Source: Candidatus Methylomirabilota bacterium (GTDB lineage: Bacteria; Methylomirabilota; Methylomirabilia; Methylomirabilales; Methylomirabilaceae). Taken from it: DNA of 64,000 bases. Position numbers and translations under genes: made by a program. How positions within the stretch are numbered: the stretch's first letter is position 1; each line of letters begins with the position of its first letter. The stretch is taken from contig PQAM01000004.1 in the NCBI GenBank assembly GCA_003104975.1, positions 1 through 64,000 of the forward strand, read 5' to 3'. Below are positions 17,370-26,138 of this stretch, piece after piece. The notes under the pieces were generated by a model. That model saw only the letters and a list, made by a program, of their open reading frames with translations, had not been told where the DNA came from and searched no databases.

Positions 17370-19061
17370 ATGCGTTGGACACGATCACTAATCCCGACAC
17401 TGAAGGAAGAGCCGGCAGAGGCGGAGGCGCTCAGCCACGCGCTGATGATCCGCGCCGGGCTGGTCCGGCAACTTGCGGCAGGGATCTATGTCACCCTCCC
17501 GCTGGGCCAGCGCGTCATGGACAAGATCACTGCCGTCATCCGTGAGGAGATGAACCGAATCGGCGGCCAGGAGATCACTATGCCGGTTCTACACCCGGCG
17601 GAGCTGTGGCAGCAGACGGGGCGATGGACGACGATCGGAGAGGAGATGTTTCGGCTGCACGATCGCGGCAAACGGCAGATGTGTCTGGGAATGACGCATG
17701 AAGAGGTTGTCGCGTGGCTGGCGGCTCGCGAGATTCGCTCCTATCGGGATCTCCCGCAGATCTGGTATCAGATTCAGACCAAGCTTCGAGACGAAGCGAG
17801 ACCGAAGAGCGGTGTGCTGCGGACGCGGGAATTCGTCATGAAGGATTCCTATACATTGGATCGGGACGAGGCGGGGCTGGAGCGGAACTACGAGCTCCAT
17901 AAGGAGGCGTACTGTCGGATCTTCAGGCGGTGCGGGCTGGCCTTTCACGTCGTCGAAAGCGATCCGGGAATGATGGGCGGTGCGGTTGCGCACGAGTTCA
18001 TGGCCCCGAGCGCGGCCGGTGAGGACGAGATCGCCCTCTGCGATCGTTGCCGCTACTCGGCCAATGTCGAGATGGCGGTCTCCAGACCCCGACAGCCGGC
18101 ATTCCCGAACTGGGATCTGGAGGAGATCGCCACACCGGGCGTCGGGACCATTGAAGAGGTCTGCCGCTTCCTGAAGATCGACCCGGCGTTGACTATCAAA
18201 TCGTTGCTGCTCATAACGCCGGAGGGTCCGCTTCTGGCCCTTCTGAGAGGCGATCAGCGGCTTCATGAGAAGAAGCTTGCAAAGATGGTCGGAGAGACGC
18301 GCCAGGCGCATCGCGATGAAATGCTGATCCATCTCGGAGCCGGGGCCGGCAGCATCGGACCTGTCGGGGTGAAGCTCGAGATTTTCGCCGACGAGTCGTT
18401 GCGCACCGGACGGTATGTGGCTGGAGCCAATAAGGATGGATTCCACCTGCGCGGCGTCGAGCCTGGCGTCCACTTCCAGCCGCAGTGGGCCGATATGCAT
18501 CAGGTGTCGAGCGGGGATGGGTGTCCGCATTGCGAGGGCAGCCTGAGCGTGGAGCGGGTCATTGAGGTAGGGAATATCTTCAGGCTCGGGACGAAATACT
18601 CCGGCCCGATGAAGGCGGTCTATTTGAATGAAGCGGGAGCGGAATGTCCGATTGTGATGGGCAGCTACGGGATCGGGGTCGCGCGTATTGCGGCAGCGGC
18701 GATTGAGCAGCGCCATGACGATCTGGGGATCGTCTGGCCGCCGGCCCTCGCACCCTTTCAGCTTCATCTGCTGCCGGTTAATGTGCGCGAACCGCGGATC
18801 GCCGAGGTCGCCGAGGCGCTGTACACCCAGCTTCAGCACGAAGGGGTCGAAACCCTGTACGACGACCGTGACGAGCGGGCAGGCGTGAAATTCAAGGATG
18901 CGGATCTGCTCGGCTTACCCCTTCGAATGACCGTTGGGACCCGTACCGTGAAGGACGGCATGATCGACCTGAAGATACGAAAGACCGGCGAGGAGATACG
19001 GACCCCGGTCTCTGAAGCGATCTCGAGGGCGCATACCCTGCTGTCCGGTCTTACCGACTGA
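17370..19061 (+). CDS. proS: prolyl-tRNA synthetase (bacterial type)
   Basis: Charges tRNA-Pro. 563 residues, the usual length of the bacterial form with an editing insert. The start M-R-W-T-R-S-L-I-P-T-L-K-E is preferred over an upstream TTG because family members begin here. Class II motif 2 (R-D-E-A-R-P-K-S-G-V-L-R-T-R-E-F) and motif 3 (G-S-Y-G-I-G-V-A-R) are present. A YbaK-type editing domain lies between, and the anticodon-binding domain is at the end. A long hairpin follows the gene. Confidence 0.97.
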   Translation: MRWTRSLIPTLKEEPAEAEALSHALMIRAGLVRQLAAGIYVTLPLGQRVMDKITAVIREEMNRIGGQEITMPVLHPAELWQQTGRWTTIGEEMFRLHDRGKRQMCLGMTHEEVVAWLAAREIRSYRDLPQIWYQIQTKLRDEARPKSGVLRTREFVMKDSYTLDRDEAGLERNYELHKEAYCRIFRRCGLAFHVVESDPGMMGGAVAHEFMAPSAAGEDEIALCDRCRYSANVEMAVSRPRQPAFPNWDLEEIATPGVGTIEEVCRFLKIDPALTIKSLLLITPEGPLLALLRGDQRLHEKKLAKMVGETRQAHRDEMLIHLGAGAGSIGPVGVKLEIFADESLRTGRYVAGANKDGFHLRGVEPGVHFQPQWADMHQVSSGDGCPHCEGSLSVERVIEVGNIFRLGTKYSGPMKAVYLNEAGAECPIVMGSYGIGVARIAAAAIEQRHDDLGIVWPPALAPFQLHLLPVNVREPRIAEVAEALYTQLQHEGVETLYDDRDERAGVKFKDADLLGLPLRMTVGTRTVKDGMIDLKIRKTGEEIRTPVSEAISRAHTLLSGLTD

Positions 19062-19070
19062 CGACATCAA

Positions 19071-19118
19071 AAGCCGACCCCCCGTGAGTCCGTTACCTCG
19101 ACGGGGGGTCTCCGGCTT
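19071..19118. terminator. long hairpin between proS and the cold-shock gene
   Basis: Arms AAGCCGACCCCCCGT and ACGGGGGGTCTCCGGCTT with a three-base bulge and a 15-base loop. It lies between convergent genes and may end both transcripts, although there is no long T run. Confidence 0.6.
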
Positions 19119-19137
19119 GACACCAACCAGCTATGCG

Positions 19138-19341
19138 TTACAGCTTGACGACGTTGGCAGCCTGCTTTCCCTTCGGCCCCTCCACGACATCAAACTCTAC
19201 CTCCTGGCCCTCAGTCAGCGTCCTGAAGCCGTTTCCCTGAATGGCGGAGTAATGCACGAACAGATCGCCGCCCTCCGGTCGCTCGATAAAGCCGTATCCC
19301 TTCGCCTCATTAAACCATTTGACCTTCCCGGTGCCTCGCAC
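19138..19341 (-). CDS. cold-shock protein (CspA family)
   Basis: 67 residues, a single OB-fold that binds single-stranded RNA/DNA. RNP1 K-G-Y-G-F-I-E and RNP2 L-F-V-H-Y-S-A-I are intact. It starts at GTG with GGAGGTG a few bases upstream. The gene is monocistronic with a roughly 320-base region upstream that could carry a regulatory leader, which I cannot resolve. Confidence 0.95.
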   Translation of the reverse strand: MRGTGKVKWFNEAKGYGFIERPEGGDLFVHYSAIQGNGFRTLTEGQEVEFDVVEGPKGKQAANVVKL

Positions 19342-19664
19342 GTCTTCACCTCCTCTCTGTAGACCCTCAACGCTCCTTCGCCGTCGAGTCGCTTCCTTCC
19401 ATTCCGTCAGGCCCCGGGTCTTCGCATAGACACAACCGTCGCCTCGCGTGTTGCCGACATCGACGGTCCCTCAGCGTCCCGATAAGCCGCATCTATCATC
19501 GGAAGCGGCGAAAATCTATCGTATCCTTCGGATGCTGTCAAGCGATTTTTGGGGGCGTGCGGTCAACCGGAAGGGGCGTGTATCACGCGAAAATCGTTCA
19601 TAGAAATAAAGCTTGGGATATGCCAGATGTGGAAGAGAACAGGCAGATCAGACCTTCTCGCCGG
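19342..19664. other. gap upstream of the cold-shock gene
   Basis: 323 bases holding the cold-shock gene's upstream region and the 3' flank of the 19665 gene. I see no gene, repeat or clear promoter boxes. Confidence 0.4.
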
Positions 19665-20438
19665 TCAGGCCGGTTTGCTTCGACGGCCGTTCATCAGGTA
19701 TCGTACGCCGAATGCCAAGGCGCAAAGCACCAGCAACGAGACGGCCAACTGGAACCCGAGATTGGACAGGAACCACGGCAGACGACTGTACGCCCGCACC
19801 TCCAGGCCTACGGTGAAGGGGAAGCTGTAGATCGGGTCAACGGCCTGCATCTGAGCTTCGGTGGGGTCGGTCCCTGGGCCGTGTGTGTGACTGACCCGCT
19901 GCCATTCCCCGATCTCGGATCCGCGATGCGGCTTGTGCGCGATACCAGGGCCCACCTTTTCCAACTTCATGATGGCAATATAGTGTCCAGGATTCGGGAT
20001 CTCGGCATCGATCCTGATCGATCCGTCGCCGTAGACGGTTGGAGGTCGAGAGAACACAACGTGCGAGTGCTCACCTCCACCCTTGTCCTCATGAGCCTCA
20101 GCCTCAACAATCTGAACCGAGATGGGCAGCGATCGCATCTCTTCATTGTACAGGTCAAAGGCTATGGAGAACTTACCGATCTTCGGAACGCCTTCGCAGT
20201 AGGACTGAAACTCCTTCTTTACCTGCTCCGAGCCCACTTCGTGCATCAAGGGGATCATTCCCGAGCCGATAAGCTCCTGATAGGCTGTAAAATGTACGGT
20301 ATAATGACCCTTTACGGCGGTGCACTTGTCCGCAGCGTCCCAGTCACCCATCACGTCCCCGCCGCCGTGGCCAAATGCCTGAGACGCCACAAACATCGGA
20401 ATGAGGGCGCTAACCGCCAATAACATCACGCGTTTCAT
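19665..20438 (-). CDS. secreted, C-terminally anchored protein of unknown function
   Basis: 257 residues. The signal peptide ends near F-V-A-S-Q-A-F-G-H-G-G-G-D. The mature part looks like two beta-sandwich stretches (F-S-I-A-F-D-L-Y-N, G-D-G-S-I-R-I-D-A-E-I-P) rich in His and Asp/Glu (H-E-D-K-G-G-G-E-H-S-H, H-T-H-G-P-G-T-D), suggesting metal binding. One membrane helix at about 225-247 precedes a basic tail, so the body faces the periplasm. AAAGGAG precedes the ATG. Two Cys residues could form a disulfide. I do not recognise the family; a copper or other metal handling role is a guess from composition. Confidence 0.7.
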   Translation of the reverse strand: MKRVMLLAVSALIPMFVASQAFGHGGGDVMGDWDAADKCTAVKGHYTVHFTAYQELIGSGMIPLMHEVGSEQVKKEFQSYCEGVPKIGKFSIAFDLYNEEMRSLPISVQIVEAEAHEDKGGGEHSHVVFSRPPTVYGDGSIRIDAEIPNPGHYIAIMKLEKVGPGIAHKPHRGSEIGEWQRVSHTHGPGTDPTEAQMQAVDPIYSFPFTVGLEVRAYSRLPWFLSNLGFQLAVSLLVLCALAFGVRYLMNGRRSKPA

Positions 20439-20537
20439 CTTACAAACGCTCCTTTCCCTTTTAATGTAGAGCGCCCATTCTCGATCGTCAAGCTCAATCT
20501 TTCAATATTGCCGGCAAGCACGATGTTCACCGGGCTC

Positions 20538-21950
20538 TCATCGGAACTGATCCGGCCGGCCGGGTAGTCCGGGTTCGGTCAGGTTCATCGGCTCAAGGAT
20601 CTGGGCGATCTGGGCCTCGGTCAGCAGGCTTTCCTCCCGGACCACGTCGATGATGCTCTTTCGATCGCGTACAGCGCGCCTCACCACCTCGGCGGCCCTG
20701 GCATAGCCGAGGGAGATATTCAAGGCGGCCGCCAGCGCCATACTCCCCTCGGCATATCGCCGGCATCGGTCGACATCGGCGATGATTCCCCGGACGCAAC
20801 GGTCCGTAAAGACCCGTACGGCGTTTTTCAGGATTTCAATCGACTGATGAAGGTTGTGGGCCATAACCGGCATCATGACATTCAGTTCAAGCTGCCCGGC
20901 CTGAACCGCCATCGAGATGGCTAGATCATTTCCAATCACCTGAAAACAGACCATGTTCAACATCTCCGCCATGGAGGGGTTAACCTTGCCCGGCATGATT
21001 GACGAGCCCGGTTGGACGGCAGGCAGGACGATCTCGGCAAACCCGGTGGTCGGCCCAGAGGCGAGCAGGCGAAGATCGTTACAGATCCTGATCAGTTCAA
21101 GCGCGAGCAGCCGCAGGGCCGACGAGCTTTCGGCGATTGGCAGATTCGACTGCATCGCTTCGCGCATATCGGACGCGGTACGCCACTCGATTCCCGTCCA
21201 GGTATGTAGGTACTCCACCAGCCTGCTACGATACTCCGGGTGGGTATTCAGGCCGGTACCGGCGGCGCTCCCGCCGATCCCCAGCTCCTCCAGCGATCGT
21301 ACGGCACCGGCGATCCGCTCCCGACATTTGCCGACGGTCGCCGCATAGGCCGCGAACTCCTGCCCCAACCGTATCGGAACCGCGTCCTGCAGATGCGTGC
21401 GCCCCGACTTCAGGATACCATCGAACTCCGTTGCCTTTTGTGCCAAGGCGGTCTTCAGATCATCGAGGATCGGCAGTAGCTCCGCAAAAAGCAGGCGAGC
21501 CGCGATCCGCATGGCGGTCGGAAAGACGTCGTTGGTAGACTGGGCCATATTCACATGGTCATGGGGGTGAACAACCGTGTACTCGCCCTTCTGACCGCCT
21601 AACAGCTCGATGGCCCGGTTGGCCAGGACCTCATTCACGTTCATGTTGCACGATGTCCCGGCCCCCATCTGGTAGACGTCTACCGCAAACTGATCGCGGA
21701 GTTGGCCGGCCAGGACCTCGTCGGCCGCCGCGGCGATTGCCCGCCCTATCTCCGGCTTCATGAGCCCCAGGTCGGTGTTCACCAGCGCGGCCACCTTCTT
21801 CACCCCGACCATTGCCTCCACCATCCGGGGATGCAGTCTGAGTCCGCTGATGGGAAAGTTTTCCATCGCCCTGACCGTCTGAATGCCATAGTAGGCCCCG
21901 GACGGGACCTCCTTTTGCCCCAATACGTCCTTTTCGATCCGCGTCGCCAT
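20538..21950 (-). CDS. aspA: aspartate ammonia-lyase / class II fumarase family enzyme
   Basis: 470 residues. Removes ammonia from aspartate to give fumarate, or hydrates fumarate; the two enzymes share a fold. The signature loop G-S-S-I-M-P-G-K-V-N-P and M-G-A-G-T-S-C-N-M-N-V-N-E are present. The motif H-P-H-D-H-V-N-M-A-Q-S-T-N-D lies between typical FumC (N-D-H-V-N-M) and AspA versions. The overall length and the M-N-V-N-E-V-L-A-N-R-A run favour aspartase. GGAGAGGAGG precedes the ATG. It lies only 17 bases downstream of the stop of the phosphoesterase-domain gene on the same strand. Confidence 0.85.
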   Translation of the reverse strand: MATRIEKDVLGQKEVPSGAYYGIQTVRAMENFPISGLRLHPRMVEAMVGVKKVAALVNTDLGLMKPEIGRAIAAAADEVLAGQLRDQFAVDVYQMGAGTSCNMNVNEVLANRAIELLGGQKGEYTVVHPHDHVNMAQSTNDVFPTAMRIAARLLFAELLPILDDLKTALAQKATEFDGILKSGRTHLQDAVPIRLGQEFAAYAATVGKCRERIAGAVRSLEELGIGGSAAGTGLNTHPEYRSRLVEYLHTWTGIEWRTASDMREAMQSNLPIAESSSALRLLALELIRICNDLRLLASGPTTGFAEIVLPAVQPGSSIMPGKVNPSMAEMLNMVCFQVIGNDLAISMAVQAGQLELNVMMPVMAHNLHQSIEILKNAVRVFTDRCVRGIIADVDRCRRYAEGSMALAAALNISLGYARAAEVVRRAVRDRKSIIDVVREESLLTEAQIAQILEPMNLTEPGLPGRPDQFR

Positions 21951-21967
21951 CCTCCTCTCCCCACTGG

Positions 21968-22480
21968 CTATGAGGTTTCACACGATGGCGTCTTCATCGC
22001 CAACGCCTTGAGTCGAGTAGCCGTCAGCTCACTCTTGAGCGTCCACGCCTGGTCGGCATACTGATCGCCCTTCTTCATCAGCAGCCACTCCCTTCCGGTC
22101 TCGCCTCCGGCAAACCGGGCCAGCGTAAAAATGCCCCTCAGCTTCCGTCCTTTCAGGAGAATAGTGAGTTTCCCGCTGTCGAGTTGAACCTCCGGTGATC
22201 TGGACTCGACCATCTCATACGTCCCCTCATCCCAGACGATAACCGGACCGGCGCCGTAGTGCCCTTCCGGGATGATTCCCTCGAAGTCGATATAGTCAAC
22301 CGGATGATCGGCGACCATGACGGCCAGGCGCTTGTCGGCCGGATTCATGGAGGGTCCCTTGGGAACCGCCCACGATTTGAGGACCCCGCCCATCTCAAGC
22401 CGGAAGTCGTAATGTAAGCGGGTGGCGTTATGCTCATGGACAACGAATCGTAGCATCACGCTTGTCGCAGGCATCGACAT
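21968..22480 (-). CDS. stand-alone LigD-type 3'-phosphoesterase domain protein
   Basis: 170 residues matching the phosphoesterase module of bacterial DNA ligase D, which trims 3' phosphates and ribonucleotides at breaks. Catalytic-region motifs are H-x-A-T-R-L-H-Y-D-F-R-L-E near 18-30, then H-P-V-D-Y-I-D-F-E-G-I-I-P-E-G-H-Y-G. The ligase and polymerase modules are absent, and no Ku gene is visible in the window. It probably cleans DNA ends in cooperation with a separate ligase. It shares an operon with the downstream aspartase-type gene. Confidence 0.88.
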   Translation of the reverse strand: MSMPATSVMLRFVVHEHNATRLHYDFRLEMGGVLKSWAVPKGPSMNPADKRLAVMVADHPVDYIDFEGIIPEGHYGAGPVIVWDEGTYEMVESRSPEVQLDSGKLTILLKGRKLRGIFTLARFAGGETGREWLLMKKGDQYADQAWTLKSELTATRLKALAMKTPSCETS

Positions 22481-22755
22481 CTTCTGACCCCTTCCCTGAA
22501 TATGATTCTCGCTTACCTGGCATTATGTCATAAGAAAAAGGGATGGAGCAAACATCTCATTGGCATTGCAACTTTCAACGGAGAATGGTATTAACCCAAG
22601 GGAGGTTACCATAGATGTAATAAATCATCGGCGGTGCAGGTGGTGTGGCAGCCGGAGCCCTCTGGGAAGACATCAACAGGACTCTGGGTGGTGGGCAGAC
22701 ATCGAGGCCTGCGTGCGAGGTTTGCCTTTACAAGACAAGAAAGGAGGATGGTCCC

Positions 22756-23196
22756 ATGCGAAAAACTCTCATTGCTGTCGTATTGGCCCTGACGATGGGG
22801 GGGATGCTTTTTCCTGCCAGCGCCCTTGCCAAGCGCGTCTTCATCTTCGGGAGCCTGACGATTGCCAAGTGCACCGACGTAGCGTGCACAAACACAACAG
22901 GGCTGACCACTGAGTTCAATGGGGTGGTGTTCCTCGCCAACCCCGGGCTAGAAAAAACCATCGCGTTGCAGGTTCCGCCCTTCGCGTTTCCGGTCTTTGT
23001 GAACACGGACACGGTCAGCCCTGGCGGCGGCGATCTGGACACGACCCTGGCCCTGGTGAATGTCAGCGGAGGCTCCCAGACGATCAAGTTGATACTCCGA
23101 GATTCGAACGGGACTCTCATCACGCTCACACAGGATATCTTCACGGTGGATGCCGACCACACACTCAACCTCTCTCTATCGAGTCTGCTGCCGTAG
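22756..23196 (+). CDS. secreted protein of unknown function
   Basis: 146 residues from ATG 22756, chosen for the AAAGGAGG site upstream and the signal peptide (M-R-K-T-L-I-A-V-V-L ... P-A-S-A-L-A) that starts there. The mature part is small, beta-rich and threonine/valine-rich, with one Cys pair (K-C-T-D-V-A-C). It has the feel of an adhesin or spore-coat-like beta-sandwich, but I recognise no family. The next gene starts only six bases after its stop, so the two may be co-transcribed. Confidence 0.7.
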   Translation: MRKTLIAVVLALTMGGMLFPASALAKRVFIFGSLTIAKCTDVACTNTTGLTTEFNGVVFLANPGLEKTIALQVPPFAFPVFVNTDTVSPGGGDLDTTLALVNVSGGSQTIKLILRDSNGTLITLTQDIFTVDADHTLNLSLSSLLP

Positions 23197-23201
23197 GGGG
23201 A

Positions 23202-23975
23202 GTGAGACAAAAAGGTGACCACACTATCAGCGCACGTGTAGCCGGAAAACCGCTCCAGCGTCGTCTCACTCGTGAGGCGGGAGATCTGGAGACGTTGTGT
23301 CGACAGATCATCGCCTGCCGGCGTTGTCCGAGGCTGGTGCGGCATCGGGAACGGACGGCCCGAGAGAAGGTACGCCGTTACCGTGATTGGACCTACTGGG
23401 GGCGGCCGGTTCCCGGTTTTGGCGATCCGACCGCGCGCCTGCTCGTAGTCGGCCTAGCGCCGGCGGCCCACGGCGGTAATCGGACAGGCCGGGTCTTCAC
23501 GGGGGATCGGAGCGGCGACTTCCTCTATCGGGCACTCTACCGGGCGGGGTTCGCCAATCAGCCGACGTCAACCGACCGCGACGACGGTCTGCGTCTCACG
23601 GATTGCTACATCGCGGCAGCCGTTCGATGCGCGCCCCCGGATAACCGACCGACCCCCGTCGAACTGAGGCGCTGTCGCCCCTTCCTCGTGGAGGAACTGT
23701 CGCTGCTCCGGCAGGTTCGAGTCATTATAGCCCTGGGTCAGATCGCCTTCCGGGCCTGCCTGGATGCCCTGGAGACCTGCGGCGCTACACTCCCGACCCC
23801 CAGGCCGCGCTTCGGACATGGACAGGTCACGGTCTTCCCTGATGGCCTCGTGCTGGTCGCCTCCTATCATCCCAGTCAACAGAATACCCAGACCGGCAGG
23901 CTGACCGAGCCGATGTTCCAGCAGATTTTTGACATCGCACGAGATGCCGCCTCAGGCACATCAGCACATGGATAA
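23202..23975 (+). CDS. family 5 uracil-DNA glycosylase (UDGb)
   Basis: Removes uracil and other deaminated bases from DNA. 257 residues. The N-terminal Cys motif (C-R-R-C-P-R-L) and C-Y-I-A-A-A-V-R-C supply iron-sulfur ligands. Motif A, G-L-A-P-A-A-H-G-G-N-R-T-G-R, is diagnostic for family 5 and lacks the catalytic Asp of family 1. The second motif is S-Y-H-P-S-Q-Q-N-T-Q-T-G. It starts at GTG 23202 after an AGGGGGA stretch. Its end overlaps the start of the next gene by eight bases. Confidence 0.92.
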   Translation: MRQKGDHTISARVAGKPLQRRLTREAGDLETLCRQIIACRRCPRLVRHRERTAREKVRRYRDWTYWGRPVPGFGDPTARLLVVGLAPAAHGGNRTGRVFTGDRSGDFLYRALYRAGFANQPTSTDRDDGLRLTDCYIAAAVRCAPPDNRPTPVELRRCRPFLVEELSLLRQVRVIIALGQIAFRACLDALETCGATLPTPRPRFGHGQVTVFPDGLVLVASYHPSQQNTQTGRLTEPMFQQIFDIARDAASGTSAHG

Positions 23976-24669
23976 CAATACCGCGGGGACGGCATCAGGC
24001 GCTCGGCACGGCATCCTGCTGGATTTCGATCATACGCTCTTTGACACCGATCGCTTCTTCTGGGTCGATCTTAAGGCTGCCTTCGCACAATTCGGCATCT
24101 CCGCTGACGCCTGGGAACGAAGCTATGAAGCGATCTGGCCGACCGGCTATTCGCTGCAGAAGCATCTTGATGCCCTTGTCGGTCTGGGCGCTGTTGAATC
24201 CTCGTTCGTCGCGCCTGCCATGCATACGATCCTCGAACAGACCTTTTCCGATCTGCGTCCATACCTGTTTCCCGATGTGGTAGAGTTCCTGAATACAGCG
24301 CGCCGTCGGACGTTCGATCTCATCCTGCTCTCTTTTGGCGACCCGGCCTGGCAAGGTTATAAGGTGCAGGCCTGCGCGCTTACCCCGTACTTCACGCAGA
24401 TCGTCTATACCCCGCACGAATCAGGGAAGGCAGGAAGACTCGACACGCTTACGTCTGACTATGTGAAGATGTACGCTATCGACAACAATCCGGCCGATCT
24501 CGATGCCATGAAGACTGTGATCCCTCGGCTGCGGACCTACCTGATCTGCCGCGTCGAGCCATCCGCGATTGCGGGAGACCGCTTTCGTGAGGCTGCCAGG
24601 TATCTCACCATTCCATCCCGCTTGCCGCATCGGCGATGCCGGAGCCTACAGGAGATATGTCTCGTATGA
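23968..24669 (+). CDS. HAD-superfamily phosphatase
   Basis: 233 residues. The nucleophile motif I is L-L-D-F-D-H-T-L-F-D-T-D; motif II serine in L-L-S-F-G-D; motif III/IV Y-A-I-D-N-N-P-A-D-L-D. A helical cap follows motif I, as in subfamily I. The substrate is not evident. The start is placed at ATG 23968, overlapping the glycosylase stop. Its stop overlaps the start of the GHMP kinase gene (ATGA), which suggests both act on a related phosphorylated metabolite. Confidence 0.85.
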   Translation: MDNNTAGTASGARHGILLDFDHTLFDTDRFFWVDLKAAFAQFGISADAWERSYEAIWPTGYSLQKHLDALVGLGAVESSFVAPAMHTILEQTFSDLRPYLFPDVVEFLNTARRRTFDLILLSFGDPAWQGYKVQACALTPYFTQIVYTPHESGKAGRLDTLTSDYVKMYAIDNNPADLDAMKTVIPRLRTYLICRVEPSAIAGDRFREAARYLTIPSRLPHRRCRSLQEICLV

Positions 24670-25688
24670 CCGAACTGATTGTCGCCACGGCACCGACGCG
24701 CCTCGACTTTGCAGGCGGCACGCTCGACATCCCACCGCTGTACCTCTTCCACCAACCGGCCATGACCGTCAACGTCGCCATCAACCTTGTCGCCAAAGTG
24801 ACGGTGACGCGACGGCCGGGACGCGCCATTCGATTGGTGGCATCCGACCAGGGGCGGCAACTAACCTGGTCGTCGCGCGACACGATCGCCTGGGCGCGCC
24901 AACCGTTTCTGGAGATGCTGGCCAGACTGATCCGATCGCTCGCGCCCGATACCGGCCTGGAGATCCGAACCGACTGCCAGGCGCCGGCCGGCGCCGGGAC
25001 CGGCGGCTCGTCGGCGCTGGCGGTCGCCGCGGCAGCCGCTTTAGCGGCGGTCGGCGGCCGCGCTCTGGACCGTCGGACGCTCATTGAACATGCAAAGGCT
25101 GTTGAGACGCAGGCGATCCGTGTCCCGACCGGCTATCAGGATTACTACGCCGCCGCCTACGGCGGCGCCGGCAGCATCGAATTCGGACTCATCGGTATTC
25201 ATAGGACCGCCATTGCCGACCGGGCGTTTCTTGACGAGCTTCAGCAACATCTCCTGCTGCTGTATCTCGGCAAGCCCCGCTTTTCAGGCGCCAACAACTG
25301 GGACCTGTTCAAGCGCCATATGGACGGCGACCGAAAGACATTCGCCTTCTTTGACGCCTTACGAGACAATGCCCTCGCTATGCGGGACGCCTTCGTTCAA
25401 CGAGACCTGGCCGGCATTGCCAGGCTCCTGAACCGGGATTGGACGATCCGGCGGCGGGCGCTTCCCACTATGAGCAGCCCGGCCATCGATCGATTGATTC
25501 ATTCGCTGCGGCGAGCCGGCGCCATCGCGGCCAGGATTTGCGGCGCCGGCGGCGGAGGGTGCCTTGCCCTCGTCATCCGACCGGAGGCCAGGGCGACGCT
25601 CAACGCCTTGGCCGAGACCGCAGGCGCGACGGTCCTACCCTGCATCGTGAATACGCGAGGTCTGGTCGTTCGTCGCAGCAAGGTATAA
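24666..25688 (+). CDS. GHMP-family sugar kinase
   Basis: 340 residues from ATG 24666, preferred because AGGAG then sits 11 bases upstream and the ATGA overlap couples it to the HAD gene; ATG 24657 is only two bases from the same site. Motifs: A-P-T-R-L-D-F-A-G-G at the N-terminus, ATP loop P-A-G-A-G-T-G-G-S-S-A-L-A and C-terminal G-A-G-G-G-G-C-L. This resembles D-glycero-D-manno-heptose 7-phosphate kinase and galactokinase-like proteins. Pairing with a phosphatase would fit a heptose or sugar-phosphate step, but the HAD partner lacks the GmhB motif, so the substrate is open. Confidence 0.85.
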   Translation: MTELIVATAPTRLDFAGGTLDIPPLYLFHQPAMTVNVAINLVAKVTVTRRPGRAIRLVASDQGRQLTWSSRDTIAWARQPFLEMLARLIRSLAPDTGLEIRTDCQAPAGAGTGGSSALAVAAAAALAAVGGRALDRRTLIEHAKAVETQAIRVPTGYQDYYAAAYGGAGSIEFGLIGIHRTAIADRAFLDELQQHLLLLYLGKPRFSGANNWDLFKRHMDGDRKTFAFFDALRDNALAMRDAFVQRDLAGIARLLNRDWTIRRRALPTMSSPAIDRLIHSLRRAGAIAARICGAGGGGCLALVIRPEARATLNALAETAGATVLPCIVNTRGLVVRRSKV

Positions 25689-25728
25689 CAGTCCAAACCC
25701 TGCGGCACGAGGCCATCACTCCCTGGCT

Positions 25729-25840
25729 CGTCATTGCGAGCGACCAACGGGAGCGCGGCAATCTCACCGTTTTTTCCGGCAGCCACGCACTCCAAAGACT
25801 GTGAGATTGCTTCAGTCGCTATGCTCCTTCGCAATGACCC
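25729..25840. repeat. dispersed palindromic repeat, copy 1 (GTCATTGCGAG type)
   Basis: An imperfect palindrome with nested arms: outer CGTCATTGCGAG / CTTCGCAATGAC, inner GCAATCTCA / TGAGATTGC. The same element is at 59504-59606 in the opposite arm order. Confidence 0.8.
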
Positions 25841-25952
25841 GCGAGGGAGATTTGCTGGGCAGGAGACAATGGGGAAGCGTGATTACATTTTTTGCTTGCG
25901 TTACGCCCCTGCCTTCGATACGGTAGACGTACACAAGAAAGGAGGTGATCCA

Positions 25953-26000
25953 GTGGGCTTATCGTTAACCATCTGGACATGTGAGGTGATTGTAACGTAG
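25953..26000 (+). CDS. possible 15-residue peptide with an ideal ribosome site
   Basis: GTG start one base after AGAAAGGAGGTGATCC, product M-G-L-S-L-T-I-W-T-C-E-V-I-V-T. The spacing from GGAGG to GTG is seven bases. Nothing in the peptide is recognised; the case rests on the ribosome site alone and on the terminator 64 bases downstream. Confidence 0.3.
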   Translation: MGLSLTIWTCEVIVT

Positions 26001-26063
26001 GCGTGTCCTCCGCACCGGATCGGCTGCCTATGGGTTCCGCCTACGGAATTCCAGCAGTCACCG

Positions 26064-26138
26064 AGCCCTGAAGCCCTGGCCCTGTCCAGCCAGGCCCTGC
26101 AACGTCGTTGCGAGGAAGCGCTTCGGGGCTTTTTATTT
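26064..26138 (+). terminator. Rho-independent terminator, convergent with the 26133 gene
   Basis: AGCCCTGAAGC (26064-26074) pairs with GCTTCGGGGCT (26120-26130), with a smaller inner hairpin (CCTGG...CCAGG), then a T-rich tail (TTTTTATTT). Confidence 0.7.

Larger units (their letters stand above)
25689..26132. other. intergenic region with palindromic repeat, mini-ORF and terminator
   Basis: 444 bases. After the palindromic repeat, 25936-25951 is a 16-base perfect complement of the canonical 16S rRNA 3' end (AGAAAGGAGGTGATCC), immediately followed by GTG 25953 and a 15-codon frame to TAG at 25998-26000. The terminator at 26064-26138 closes the region. Confidence 0.5.

Noticed and set aside
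25936-25953. 3' end of a 16S rRNA gene on the minus strand
   Set aside because: The match stops after 18 bases; none of the conserved helix 45 sequence precedes it.
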